From Turritopsis dohrnii (Eukaryota > Cnidaria > Hydrozoa > Anthoathecata > Oceaniidae), in assembly GCA_027922465.2 (NCBI GenBank), contig BQMF02000205.1, forward strand, positions 310,001-374,000: a stretch of 64,000 nt of DNA, given 5' to 3'. This document shows positions 36,487 to 47,643 of this stretch, piece after piece. The position numbers and the translations under genes are program-made. The stretch's first letter is position 1; each line of letters starts with the position of its first letter. The notes under the pieces are model-generated. The model saw nothing but the letters and a program-made list of their open reading frames with translations. It did no database searches and was not told where the DNA came from.

Positions 36487-38371
36487 GATTGTTGAAAATG
36501 CGTGTGAAACTCATTCCAAAGAAATTTTCGATGATCAAGTTGTTGAGCCTGTTGAAGTACAAAGTATATCTACTCAAACTGAAACAATAGTAGTAGTCCA
36601 ATGTGACAAAGAAACACAAACTGACTTTGAAATGCTAGATCATAATGTTTCATTTTCAGACACATCCTCGTTGTCAAATGAAGAACAAGATACTAGCTTT
36701 CATATTTCTGATATAGAAACAGATTATAGTGAAAGCGACAACTTAGAATCAAAAACAAGAATATCATCAGCTTTCATTATCTATTGGACATCTTTGCTAC
36801 TTTTATTGAAGCGATGTTTAACTTGTGGACACAACGCTCAAGTTCTAAATGTAGTAACCTGTGGTACAGCAATTACAGTTAATTTACTTTGCATATTTGG
36901 CCATGCAAACGTCTGGAGATCTCAACCAGTTAGTCGATCGCACTTCACTGGAAATGTAGTTGTTTCAGCAGGAGTGCTTTTTAGTTCGAATACGTTTGAG
37001 AAAATACGAAGATTTTTCGAAGTAATTGAACTACCGCTTGTATCAAAATCAACCTTTTACAGGATACAAAGCAAATATCTTTTCGGGGTGGCTAATGAGG
37101 CTTGGTTGCATGAACAGAGTAGCATCATTAGTAAAATGAGTAAGCAAAAATGTCTCCTAGCCGGGGATGGAAGATGTGATAGCCCAGGTCATTGTGCCAA
37201 ATATTTGACATATTCTTTTCTTGACCAAAAAAGCAACAAAATTTCTGCTATGGCCATAACACAGTGTACGGAATCAGGTAATTCAAATCGCATGGAAAAA
37301 TTTGCATTCGAAAAAGTTTTGAATGAACTGAAATCGAAAGGCATCACCATCGACCAGATAACAACTGATCGTCATATCCAAATAAAAAAGTACATGAGGG
37401 AAACTCAACAGGATATTGATCATCAATTTGACATATGGCATGTCTGCAAAAATATAAAGAAAAAACTGGTGGCAGCAGCTAAGAAAAAATCGAATGCAGC
37501 ACTAAACGATTGGATAAAATCTATTTGTAACCACTTCTGGTGGTCGTGTGGAACATGTAACAACGATGAACAGTTGCTAAAAGAAAAGTGGATAGGTATT
37601 CTATTCTACATTCAGAACAAGCATCAATGGACAGGAGGCACTATGTTGCACGCATGTTCCCATGGCGAACTTTCCCAAAACAAAGATTGGTTACCACCTG
37701 ATTCTGATGTCTTCCGTTCTCTTCAAACTATCGTGCTTGATAAGTCTCTTTTGTCCGACACGAAGCATTTTACAAAATTTTCACATACTGGAAATTTGGA
37801 AGTTTACCACGCCCTTTATAATAAGTGGGTGCCAAAAAGCACCCATTTTTCTTATCATGGGATGATTGCCCGTAGTCAATTAGCTGCTATCGATTTTAAT
37901 AGTGGATGTGACTTAAATCAGGCACAGACACAGGAAGGTGAGAAACGATTTAATATAAGTTTTTCAAAAGTGACGCGTAACTGGTCTGCTAAACCGATAA
38001 AAGAACAAAAAGATCGCGCAGTTTTTAAAGATATGGTTGCCCGAACCATAGACGTCGTGGAGAAACAAATTGAATTTCCCCTTCCAATATTGCCTGACCT
38101 TCCCGAACGCATAGCACCTGTAGACAAGCCAGACAAAGTTGATACTATCAAAAACAACAGTCAAGATTTAAAGTCATATAGAACAGCTGATATTGTTTAC
38201 ATCTCTTTCACTTTCTTCATATCCCACGTAAGCACCGTATTTCTCTGGAAATGTCTCTCTTATTTTCGAAATTACACAAGATGGTATCACTCTCCGATTT
38301 CCTATTCCCAAATGTTGGAAAATCCACCATATAAACTGTTTGTAGGCTGCATATCGATAAGATTTATTTGA
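36487..38371 (+). CDS. Kolobok-like transposase
   Basis: DNA transposase of the Kolobok type (TTAA target). The open frame runs from 36,428, but a good splice acceptor (TTTCAG) at 36,480-36,486 suggests the exon begins at about 36,487, with earlier exons not found. Seen: an acidic N-terminus; a membrane-like LTCGHN region; GDGRCDSPGHCAKYLTY; TDRHIQIKKYM; HQFDIWHVCKNIKKKL; a HFWWSCGTC cysteine block; HTGNLEVYHALYNKW; and MIARSQLAAIDFN. These blocks in this order are typical of the family. The frame is uninterrupted through the catalytic core. The last 65 codons overlap, antisense, an exon of the convergent P2X7-like gene, so the true stop may be earlier after splicing. Confidence 0.85.
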
Positions 38372-38903
38372 AGTTTCTTTTTCAAAATAATCGCCTCTTA
38401 TCTCATGAAAACTAACTAGCACATTTCGAAGAACAGTCTTATTTAAGCACAGCGTGATGAATTCCTGTGACATTGCAACACAAGTTTGATCTATGATATA
38501 AAAAAAAAAAATCGGGAAAACGTAAGTGAGTGAACGATGAATGATGAAAGCTGTTTTTCAAAAACAAAAGTTAAAATGAAAAAGATGAAAAATAAAAATT
38601 ATTTATACTTTCAAACTTATCATCATCTATTGCTTGAACTTCTTTACAACATGAACAATCAATTTCCCTGGACTCTACTACACATTTACCACATTCACAC
38701 CAACTCAAGCTCCCAACTCTATTTGGCTTTGTATGAGACACATAGGAAAACGGTGATGATAATGTTGACATTTGTGTTTGTCGCTTTTCCTTGGCTTCTG
38801 GCTCAAACTTATATGGCTCTAAGGCGGCAAAACCTTTCAAGCATTCCTCAACAAGAGATTCATCGCTAGAGATCTCATCATCATTACTACTTGAACTTAA
38901 CAT
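38186..38903 (-). CDS. P2X7 C-terminal-like cysteine-domain protein (two exons)
   Basis: Exon 1 starts at ATG 38,903 and has an acidic Ser/Asp leader, PYKFEPE, then WCECGKCV and CSCCKEV, the zinc-binding cysteine layout of the P2X purinoceptor 7 intracellular domain. A donor lies near 38,625. After an intron, exon 2 begins near 38,496 after an AG and reads SQEFITLCLNKTVL, NKSYRYAAYKQFIWWIFQHLG and RRVIPSCVISKIRETFP, matching the second half of the same domain, and ends near 38,186. No channel part is present, so this is the stand-alone domain that occurs widely in invertebrate and transposon settings. It converges on the transposase and probably belongs to the same element. Confidence 0.75.
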
Positions 38904-39256
38904 ACTCTTGAAGAAAGCGAATTAAACAAGCACTTGTTCAGTAAATGATATTAATGAAACTTCTGCAATGACGTCACACGAATTTCTGACGGGGGTTTAT
39001 AAAAAATTAAAAAATTAAATATCTTTGAAACCACAACTTCAAATTTGAAAATTCCAACGCAGAACTGTTACATATTTTTACAGCTTTAATACTACGTAGC
39101 ATTTGTATTGATGATACCAGTCCTTTAAGTTAAAAGTAGTAAGTAGTTATGTAGTTTTACTAAAAATGCTTAACATTTGGATGTAAGGTACGATTTTATC
39201 GTCGGTAGTTCAACCTTAACGAACTTTTTAATTACATCTAAAGTTTGTCAGCTATC
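38904..39256. other. Intergenic, no gene seen
   Basis: AT-rich gap between the Kolobok-like pair and the Harbinger element, with a TGACGTCACAC motif also found near 35,400 on the other side of the Kolobok-like genes. Confidence 0.4.
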
Positions 39257-39483
39257 TAAAGGCTGGTTCTCACTTATCGTCGTAAGGCTTACGTTACGAC
39301 GATCGTAAGCCTTACGACAGTTTTAAGCCTTACGCTAGTGAGAACTACTAAAACGGGAATTTCTGTCGTAAGCCTTAAGACTGTGTTTTAAGGCTTACGA
39401 CGAATATCAAAAAATATGTAAAAAAAAACAAAGATGCCAACACATTGCAAGCTCAAATCAAAGAGGTGAAGTTGAAGTTAAAA

Positions 39484-40548
39484 ATGGCGACTTTATCTCT
39501 TAGAAAAAAGAAAGCTTGTGCAATGATTATACTGACATTGCTGTTAGAAGAAGAAGATAAAGAGCATACGTCTAAGTCACGAAGGTTTTGGACCCGCAAG
39601 ATGTTCCAAGACAGAAAAAAATATGGGGACTACCACATTTTAACGCAAGAACTGCGTCTGTTCGATACAGAATATTTCTTTAGATTTATTCGTATGTCAC
39701 CACAACGCTTGGAACATTTACTTTCATTGGTTGGACCATCTCTCCAGCGATCAACAACTAGAATGCGAGAGCCAATTTCTCCCGCTGAAAGACTAGTTTT
39801 GACATTGAGGTTTCTTGCATCTGGAGACTCGCAACAATCGCTATGTTTTTCCTTCAGAATAAGCCGATCGGCAATTTGCACTATTTTAAGCGAAACGTGT
39901 GACAAAATATTTGAAATTTTATCGCCCTGTTATGTACGACCACCAAGTACAGTCTCGCAGTGGAAGAAGATCAGTAAAGAATTCTTCGATATCTGGGATA
40001 TGGTACATTGTATTGGCGCAATTGATGGAAAGCACATTGCCATTGAATGCCCTGCAAATAGTGGGTCTCTGTACTATAATTACAAAGGCTTTTTCAGTCT
40101 GGTATTATTGGCAGTTTGTGACGCCAAGTATACATTCACTCTGGTTGATATTGGGAGTTATGGTAGCAACAACGATTGCGGAGTTTTGGCCAATTCGTTA
40201 ATTGGAAATAGATTTGATAGTGATCAAATGTATCTACCAACTGCTGAACCTTTAGTAGGGTGTCCGAACAACCCAGTAAATTATTTTCTGGTTGGGGACG
40301 AGATTTTCCCACTAAAGTCATGGCTTGTTAGACCGTATCCTGGCAACCTCACTGAATCACAGAAAGTTTTTAATTATCGATTGTCCAGAGCACGGCGCAC
40401 GATCGAAAATACATTTGGCATACTTGCATCTCGTTGGAGAATATTCCGTCGGCCAATAAAAGCAAAGGTGGAAAATGCACAAAGGTACAGCCTTGCAGCT
40501 ATTACTTTACATAATTACTTGCAACAAACACATAATGCGTATTATTGA
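39484..40548 (+). CDS. Harbinger DDE transposase, C-terminal frameshift
   Basis: I chose ATG 39,484 (MATLSLRKKK); upstream codons in frame lack an ATG. Catalytic residues: Asp in GAIDGKHI, Asp in TLVDIGSYGSNND, Glu in RARRTIENTFGIL. A helix-turn-helix-like stretch (SFRISRSAICTILSE) precedes the core. The frame stops at 40,546-40,548, but the normal C-terminal tail (DSENSDGSFKAGTWR.. to a W..EH end) continues in another frame to 40,765. One small indel near 40,540 therefore removes about 70 residues. The catalytic domain is whole. Confidence 0.92.
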   Translation: MATLSLRKKKACAMIILTLLLEEEDKEHTSKSRRFWTRKMFQDRKKYGDYHILTQELRLFDTEYFFRFIRMSPQRLEHLLSLVGPSLQRSTTRMREPISPAERLVLTLRFLASGDSQQSLCFSFRISRSAICTILSETCDKIFEILSPCYVRPPSTVSQWKKISKEFFDIWDMVHCIGAIDGKHIAIECPANSGSLYYNYKGFFSLVLLAVCDAKYTFTLVDIGSYGSNNDCGVLANSLIGNRFDSDQMYLPTAEPLVGCPNNPVNYFLVGDEIFPLKSWLVRPYPGNLTESQKVFNYRLSRARRTIENTFGILASRWRIFRRPIKAKVENAQRYSLAAITLHNYLQQTHNAYY

Positions 40549-40837
40549 TTCCGAAAATTCCGATGGTTCTTTTAAGGCAGGTACATGGAGAGATATCATT
40601 CGAAGTGAAGGTGTAGGGGGCTTGACAGAAATTAATAATGTTAGAGGTTCTCGATACCAGCAATGTGCGTTGGCACAACGAGAGGGACTGAAAGAATACT
40701 TCATGAACGAAAACGTACTTTCGTGGCAATTGGAGCATGTGCGCAGCTGTGGGCCAGTTTTATAAAATTAAGATTTAGAACACGAACTTTTATATTCTTA
40801 GGAACACGTACCATATTCTGAAAGTTCAACAGAGATT

Positions 40838-41802
40838 TCATTGATAGTTGTCAAACAACGAAATTTCAATGTCTAATTGTTCCAAGGCAAGACGATTGAG
40901 CAGGCTTGCGATCTCACCCTTGGCGACTCGCTTTTGACGCACGTTTAACGCCTTTATTTCACTTGCCACATACTTTCCAAATATGTCATCTTCATCATCT
41001 ACTTGCTCTTGAGTTGAAAGCACAGTAGTAAGCCTTTCTAAAATTTCTCGGTTTCCCTGGTTAGGATTAGTTCCTTCATTTTTTTTCTGTCGTTTATTTT
41101 TTATCCATTTAACTTGTCCAGTAACTTGCGAAGTGCTCGCAAGATTATTGGAGAAGTTATTGGGTGAATTGTTATTTGTCTCCTCGACAACTGTAGGCGA
41201 AATTGCCTTATTAACCTCAGGATCATTAATATAGCCCGTGGCTTGTAACGTCGTGTCTGCCGATTGTTCGGAAGCAGCTCCTTCCGAAATGTTTCCAATA
41301 AAGTCGCCAACATCCATATCTTCCTCATTAGATAAGTTACATTTTGTGTTGCGTTCATAAACAAAGTTGTCCAACCAACCGAGGAAATTGTACTCTTGCA
41401 TATCCCTTTCAGCCTTCGCCACCTTCTCAGTTCCGGTACCAGACCGTTTCGTATCTTTCAAAGCCTTTTTCCGTCTCACATACTTGGTGCGTAGACTTGT
41501 AAACGCATCTTTTGCAGCCTGGCCTAAAGAAAAATACGGTTTAAAACAAACTTTAGAAAGCATTAAAATTTCTTACATTATGGCCTTGTCAGTCCTGGTC
41601 TTTTTTCTTTGAATCATAGTGACTATGTTTGAATAGAATATAGTTAAAAAATCTTACCAGTTTCTAGATTAAGTTCTTTGGCAACTTCATTCCATGCGTT
41701 CCGCTTCTCGTTCTTATTATGGAAAGCTGGTATGGCTTTGTCATATAAGCATGGGTACTTTTGTACTGCAATTGGCATACGTTCGTCTTCTGCTTTGCCC
41801 AT
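40838..41802 (-). CDS. Harbinger MADF/Myb-like DNA-binding protein (two exons)
   Basis: Exon 1 is 41,802-41,658 (ATG at 41,800-41,802) and exon 2 is 41,523-40,838, with GTAAGA donor and TTTAG acceptor. The N-terminus is an MADF-type trihelix (YPCLYDKAIPAFHNKNEKRNAWNEVAKEL.., then DAFTSLRTKYVRRKK). The middle is acidic and Ser/Asn-rich with a basic patch (KWIKNKRQKKNE). It ends with a helical Leu-rich segment. Such proteins bind the transposon ends and help the transposase enter the nucleus. The frame is intact after splicing. Confidence 0.88.
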
Positions 41803-42400
41803 GATGTACAATGCGTGCAAACTTTTCCGAAGCAATGATTTAAAAAAATAAAATTCGAGCGCTTTGACAAAATCGAATTTCGTAATCGAATGTTTTTTTT
41901 ATATTCGAACGTTTTGTCCATTCAAACTCCTTATGTCGTCGTAAGCCTTACGATAAAATATCAAAACTTTTTGATATTCTGCGTAAGGCTTACGACGGTC
42001 ATCGCCGACGAATTTTGAGTCAAAAAAGTGTTCACACTTATTTTGCATAACGCTTACGATTATAATTTTTTTGATATTCGTCGTAAGGCTTAAAACTGTC
42101 GTAAGGCTTACGATCGTCGTAACGTAAGCCTTACGACGATAAGTGAGAACCAGCCTTAAGCAGACGCGTTTTTTTACACATAAGTTCTTATAATTTTTTT
42201 CTTGAAAAAATTCGACACATGTATGTACATTTCTTTGTCTTGAAAATTATTTGCTGGTGGCGTTTCTTAATAAGACCCCATTTACATTCGATAAGACCTT
42301 TTTACACTAACTATTTTTTTTATGGCAATTTTTGGTCGTGCTTTCGAAAGTATCCTGCTTGCTGCTACCGTTTTGCGCCATCTGGCTCTTGTTAGTATTA

Positions 42401-42534
42401 AAGTCTGTTCAAAAAATATGTGGACTAATTTCAGTTACCATGTGGAAACCAGATTTAGCAAATTACATCAATTTCCTTGAGCCTGGTTTTTATATAAAAG
42501 CTGAAATCAGTCCACATATTTTTTGAACAGACTT
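42401..42534. mobile_element. Short mariner-type MITE
   Basis: AAGTCTGTTCAAAAAATATG and its inverse at the right end, with TA at 42,399-42,400 and 42,535-42,536. 134 bp, noncoding. Confidence 0.7.
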
Positions 42535-42569
42535 TAGTATGAATGAAAGTAGAATCAATTGAACTTGTT

Positions 42570-43300
42570 CCATAAGAACCTATGAGATGGAGAGCAATAG
42601 CAAAATCTCATTCCTGGACGTTCTATTAATAGAAAATAATTGTAGAATTCATGCAACCGTTTATAGGAAACGGACAGATAATAGTATATATCTAAACTGC
42701 AGTTCTTTACCACCATTGAAATGGAAACAAGGAACGCTACGTACACTCCTACTTAGGGCCTATAAAAATTGCTCTAATGAAATGTATCTGGAAAAGGAGT
42801 TAAAGCATCAGAGAAAAGCCTTCATTGAAATCAGTGGTTACCCAACATGGCTTTTTAATAAAGTAGTTAATGCAATCCAAAAGCATCAACTACTACTATT
42901 GCTACTATTGAAGTGCCAGTTGTTGATAGCGAGAAAGTTGAAAGTTCTATCATGGTTCCGTACCAAAGATTAAAAGGTGAAAAAACTTATGAAATCATTA
43001 ATTTAAGCACTGTCGTCAAGCTTCGATTAAAGCAATATCATAAAGGTGATCTACACTGGTAGAAAACTGGGTACTAATTTCACTGTCAAAGACAAAAAAC
43101 ACAATTTGAACACGAAAACAATTTAGTATACAAAGTTACATGTCCTGAACAAGAGTGTGAGGCGACATATATAAGAGAAGTAAGTAGAAGGATTCCCAAA
43201 CGAATAGTGACCATGGTGGTAATAACTGCAATTCCCATGTATTCACACACACACAGTGGAGACCGGACATGATAAAGTAAAGAAAAATTACTATGTTAGA
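42570..43300 (+). pseudogene. Penelope-like element relic (RT end and GIY-YIG remnants)
   Basis: The frame at 42,587-42,973 reads FLDVLLIENN, ATVYRKRTDNSIYLN, LRTLLLRAYKNCS and ISGYPTWLFNKV, the segment following the RT core in Penelope-like elements. Downstream, in shifting frames, come LVYKVTCPEQECEATYI-like and RRIPKRI-like remnants of the GIY-YIG endonuclease. Several stops and shifts make it dead. Only the 3' third is present. Confidence 0.65.
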
Positions 43301-43335
43301 ACAAAAACAGAGGCGTTGTTAATACAACGCCATAA

Positions 43336-43581
43336 CGCCTGGTTCAGACCTGACGATTACGACGATTACGACGTTTAAAATTTAGTGTTATCGTCATAAT
43401 TGTCATAATCGCCTAATATGAAAACTTTTGTAATCGTCGTAATCGTCATAAACGCCTGGCGTTTACGACGACAAAATATCAAAAAATTTGAGATACTTGT
43501 GAGTGTTCAGACCTGCGATTGGCGATTACGGGGATTGATTTTTTTTTTTAATCGTCGTAATCGTCACGTCTGAAGCAGGCT
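43336..43581. mobile_element. Harbinger-type MITE (GATTACGAC-rich)
   Basis: GCCTGGTTCAGACCTGACGA at the left and the inverse TCGTCACGTCTGAAGCAGGC at the right, with TAA at 43,333-43,335 and 43,582-43,584. 246 bp, noncoding, with internal GATTACGACGATTACGACG repeats. Confidence 0.75.
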
Positions 43582-43692
43582 TAAACCCACACTAAATACA
43601 CAAAGGGGGTTCAGTTCCTCTGAAATTGTTCAATTAATGTTGTAGTGAAGTGATTTTTTAATGTTTGTTACTATAATAACGGTTTGTATATA

Positions 43693-44308
43693 CAGTGTGT
43701 ATCAAAATGTCTTATCCACCAACTTTCAAGGCATATATCTCCTTACATGTCTGATAAAATATTGTGAATTTTATATCACAAGAAAGAGCTTTTCACGCTC
43801 TATCCGTTAATATCAAATGTTTGCCAAAATATTTGTTCTTCGAAAAGCTATTGAAGAAAAACTCAACGATTTGGTTCATTAAATTCTTAAAAGTCAATTA
43901 AGTCATTTTACAATGAAGGTCATTTGTAAACACAATAAAAACATTAAAAAATCATCACACAGTAAAAAAAATTTATTTGAAATTTTTAAGATTAGTTGTT
44001 ATGGGAAATTGATACGCAAAGCTATACTTAAAATTTTGTAAAAGTTTCATCAGCACAACAAAAGAAAATTACACCACTAAAAAGTCATTAGCATGTCAGT
44101 TAATTGACTTTTAAGAATTTAATGAGCCAAATCGTTGAGTTTTTCTTCAATATCTTTTCGAAGAACAAATATTTTGGCAAACATTTTACATTAGCGGATG
44201 GAGCATGAAAAGCTCTTTCTTGTGATATAAAATTCACTATATTTTTTCAGACATGTAATGAAATATACGCCTTGAAAGTTGGTGGATAAGACATTTTGAT
44301 ACACACTG
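43693..44308. mobile_element. Mariner-type foldback element with about 215-bp inverted arms
   Basis: CAGTGTGTATCAAAATGTCT at the left matches the inverse at the right. The arms continue nearly unbroken for over 200 bp each, leaving a central 180 bp. TA duplications lie at 43,691-43,692 and 44,309-44,310. No transposase. Confidence 0.85.
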
Positions 44309-44490
44309 TATCTTGCTTTTAACTTGTATGATAATTTTACTCTGATGATGGCTACTGGAATGTGTAGCCGAATATATAGTTTTTAGAAAAATGTTCGTCA
44401 CTTTTTCTATTAAATAATCGTGAAGCTTCTGGTGATACTTTTTATCATTAAACATTGTGTTTTTTTCAAACTTAATTCGAGAAGCACTTA

Positions 44491-44910
44491 AGGCAGGCGC
44501 AAACCGAGCAACATGTTTGCCAACATTTCGACCAAAATCAACGGAGCAACATGTTTGCTAACATGTTGTTCGGTTTGCGTTGGACACCAACATGTTGTGG
44601 AAGAAAAAAAGAAGAAAGAAAGTTGGCCAAATTTTATGTAAAAAACAGGTTAAAATCGCATGTTGTTCGGTTTTTGCGTTGGGCACCAACATGTTGGCCA
44701 ACATTTTCGACCAACTTTGGAATTTCGAATGTCCAATTCGAATGTTTTCTGTTTTGTACTAAAAAAAAAACAACAACAAATGAATGAACATGTGGAATGT
44801 TGGCCTCATATTGTTCGAGAAAAATAATGGCAAAGCAAACCAGCCAACACGTTGGTCCCGATTTGTTGGCCAACATGTTCGCCAACATTTTGCTCAGTTT
44901 GCGCCCGCCT
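44491..44910. mobile_element. Harbinger-type MITE (CCAACATGTTGG-rich)
   Basis: AGGCAGGCGCAAACCGAGCA at the left, inverse GCTCAGTTTGCGCCCGCCT at the right, TTA at 44,488-44,490 and 44,911-44,913. 420 bp. The interior is packed with AACATGTT palindromes; no gene. Confidence 0.75.
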
Positions 44911-44913
44911 TTA

Positions 44914-46990
44914 TAGGTATGATTTTCAGTCATTTTTGATCTACGTGGTAAAAATCTCTTCTTTCACGTTAAGGGCTTCTCCGTTATTTCAAAGTTTTTG
45001 TTCACAGTTCTAGTCTGGATTCCTCGTTGCAGGTTGATTCCACTTAAACACTGACTGGAATAGAGACTATCTGTTGATTGTGACTAAATTTAGAATGCTG
45101 ATTAATTCATAATTCCAACCTTTTCATCAGGGGGAAATAGTGTAGTTTGAAATTAAATCGTGAATTTGCCCAGACAGACACAGATGGAGTTTTTAGAAAC
45201 AAATTCAAAGGAAACAGTTATTGTTTTAACGGAATAACAAAGGAATTCGTAATGTTATGACCGCATATTATAAGTAAACCTGTTATTATATACTGTTAAA
45301 TGTGCTAGCGCTGATTTTGTGTTTTGTGCTTACAGTTATCTCGCTATCTCGACACAGGCCTACCACGACATAATTTCTTCGATCTGGCCAGATTCGACGT
45401 TTTTGAATGGAAATTGACCCTACTATCTCGACATTTTTAACTCGACACCCGCCTATCTTGACATAAATATTTTGTTCCCTTAACAAAAAACACGACATTC
45501 TCAAAATTTCAATTGCTGTTATTTCTTTAATTATCGTTCTGAGCTCATGTTCTGTCACCTCGAACCACAATCCTGTGAATTTAGGAGATTGGGAAAAGAT
45601 GCAGGTGGAATGTACACTTCATTTTGTTGGGAAAAGAGGAAGTATAAATATTTTTAGACAGCAGTATCAGGCAATGAATTAACTTATATCTTGTGATATG
45701 ATAAAAATATCTTCCAAATTAAAAAATATGTTTTGTTATTATTTAATTCTTCTAGGTACTGTCCGAACCTAATATAAGCGAAAGTGGAAGTGGAAAAGTG
45801 GAAGCTATGACTTTCAGGCCTCGTTTTCTTTTGTTTCCTTGTTAATGACGATGTATCAAAATTGATTTTACATTTAAATTTGATGTTACTCTAAACCATC
45901 TGCAAAACATCTGCAAAAATACCTTAATAATAGAAAACTCCAAAATTAGCTAGGGTGTATTACTACTTATCCAAATTGATTCTGAATAATCATTATAGGC
46001 GATTAAAGCATGTGAAAAAAAGACATACCAGAAGGAAGAAATGAATATTGGATTGAAGAAGACAATGTTTTGTGACTGCAAGCTATGCACAATATATTAA
46101 GAAAGCAGTTTTGTTATCCTTCAAAACCTGAATTAACGGATGTGTGCATCACATTTTGAAACGGTTGTGGATGACTTTGGTCTACCTCATGTGAAAAATA
46201 ATGTTGTTGATGTCGACATTCACGTTTTTTGTGAGAGTTTGACACAGGTAATCGTGGTTTATATTAGACTTTCGAAGTTTATTCGTAAGCTTCACTGCTA
46301 GGCGTGCTTTTATTCATAACATGATAGGGAAATTTTGTTCCTACTGGCGCCGTACAATAGCGGAATATATTAAAATGTCCATCCTCATGCGATCCGATGT
46401 TTTCTGACGAACAACTGCAGGCTGTTCAATTGGAGAACATCAGTTTTCGTTGAAATTTGAGTGGCTTCACATATATAGGAGTACCAAGTATTGAATAAAA
46501 ACTGCATTTTAATCCAAAATTACACCAAATTTTAAAAGTGATTTCAAACGTTTTTGAAAATATTTAACATTGATAGGGAAGTTAAGGTAGCTGCTATACC
46601 GTTTTGTGCCATGTGGCGCTTGTTTATTTTAACTTTGTTACTTTATAGAGCTGAAGATGATTTATAAATAAATCGAAATATATTCTCAAAATACAAAATA
46701 GAATAATCATTGTTGGTCCTTTAAATACAAATACAAACATCGAGCATTTCGATGTTTTAATTTTTATTATAATTTTGACGTTTGATTCTTTTATGTCTCC
46801 AGGGGAAAGTTAATTGACTAATCCTTTCTCTCAGTTCAACTCACATTGACTAAAACTGGTAAACATTTTTAACAGTTATATTCAACACTCTACAACATGG
46901 GCAAACTTATCATTGCAAATTCTTCATTTTATTTGTCGTGAACTAGACGCATGCTGAACATGGGCGGCGAGCGACGCTGCATTGGCGGCT
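44914..46990. other. Intergenic, no gene seen
   Basis: AT-rich. Contains a CTATCTCGACA-type motif series near 45,340-45,470 and a GCTGCTATACCGTTTTGTGCCATG block at 46,590 that also occurs near 42,362, where it precedes the Penelope-like relic. This suggests another relic of that element. Confidence 0.4.
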
Positions 46991-47256
46991 AGTCTTATTT
47001 ATAATATTTCGCATTGTGCATACCACTTTTGTTTTAGAGAGTGATATATTTGATTACATTCTACGGTCAAGTTCTTCTTATGACCGCGTAAAACCACGAA
47101 GAGGCGAGAGACACTTTTTTCATGATTATTCCAAGAGCAGGTGGCATTTGACGTCAATTTTTTTTATGATCACGGGGAATCATTGCATTGCATCCCCAAT
47201 CGAACGCGACGTCTTGGGCAAATATCTCGAGAACCAATTGGGATAACTGACGTTTT
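46991..47256 (+). mobile_element. Helitron-family copy, 3' cut at LINE tail
   Basis: Begins after CTAG with TCTTATTTATA and the TTTAGAGAGTGAT block, then the shared ATCTCGAGAACCAATTGGG and AACTGACGTTTTTT blocks. It ends where the LINE 3' A/T run starts. Confidence 0.65.
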
Positions 47257-47643
47257 TTTTTCGTTTTTTTTTTTTTTTTTCCTTTTTTTTTTTAATCGAT
47301 ATATTTCCTGCATCCATCAATATGGTTCTTCTTACAGAGAAAGCGGGATAAGATATATATGCATGGTGTTACGTAAAATGTATAAAAACGTATAATAATA
47401 AATATTACGGACATAACTTATACTAAATTAGATTGAATTAAGAAATAGGCTAACAAGCGTGGTAGAAGGGTTGAGTGGGTGTCGCAGTAAGTTGGATAAT
47501 GAAGCTTGTAATATCAAATAATTGTAACTTGGGTTACAAATGGTACGCATCAGTAGAATAGAGGAAGACTCGATAAAAAAGGTAATGCTAACAGATAAAA
47601 ATAATAGAGGTTAAGTAATAACATTATTAGAATTAAAAATATG

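Larger units (their letters stand above)
39260..42156. mobile_element. PIF/Harbinger element with both genes
   Basis: 2,897 bp. The left end AGGCTGGTTCTCACTTATCG is mirrored at the right by CGATAAGTGAGAACCAGCCT. Exact TAA duplications lie at 39,257-39,259 and 42,157-42,159. The subterminal regions are built from CGTAAGGCTTACG palindromes. It encodes a DDE transposase on plus and an MADF protein on minus, convergent, which is the standard two-gene plan of this superfamily. Confidence 0.95.

Noticed and set aside
35347..39000. Kolobok element ends based on shared TGACGTCACAC near 35,400 and 38,970
   Set aside because: The motif is short and the surrounding sequence is not an inverted match, so the ends remain unplaced.
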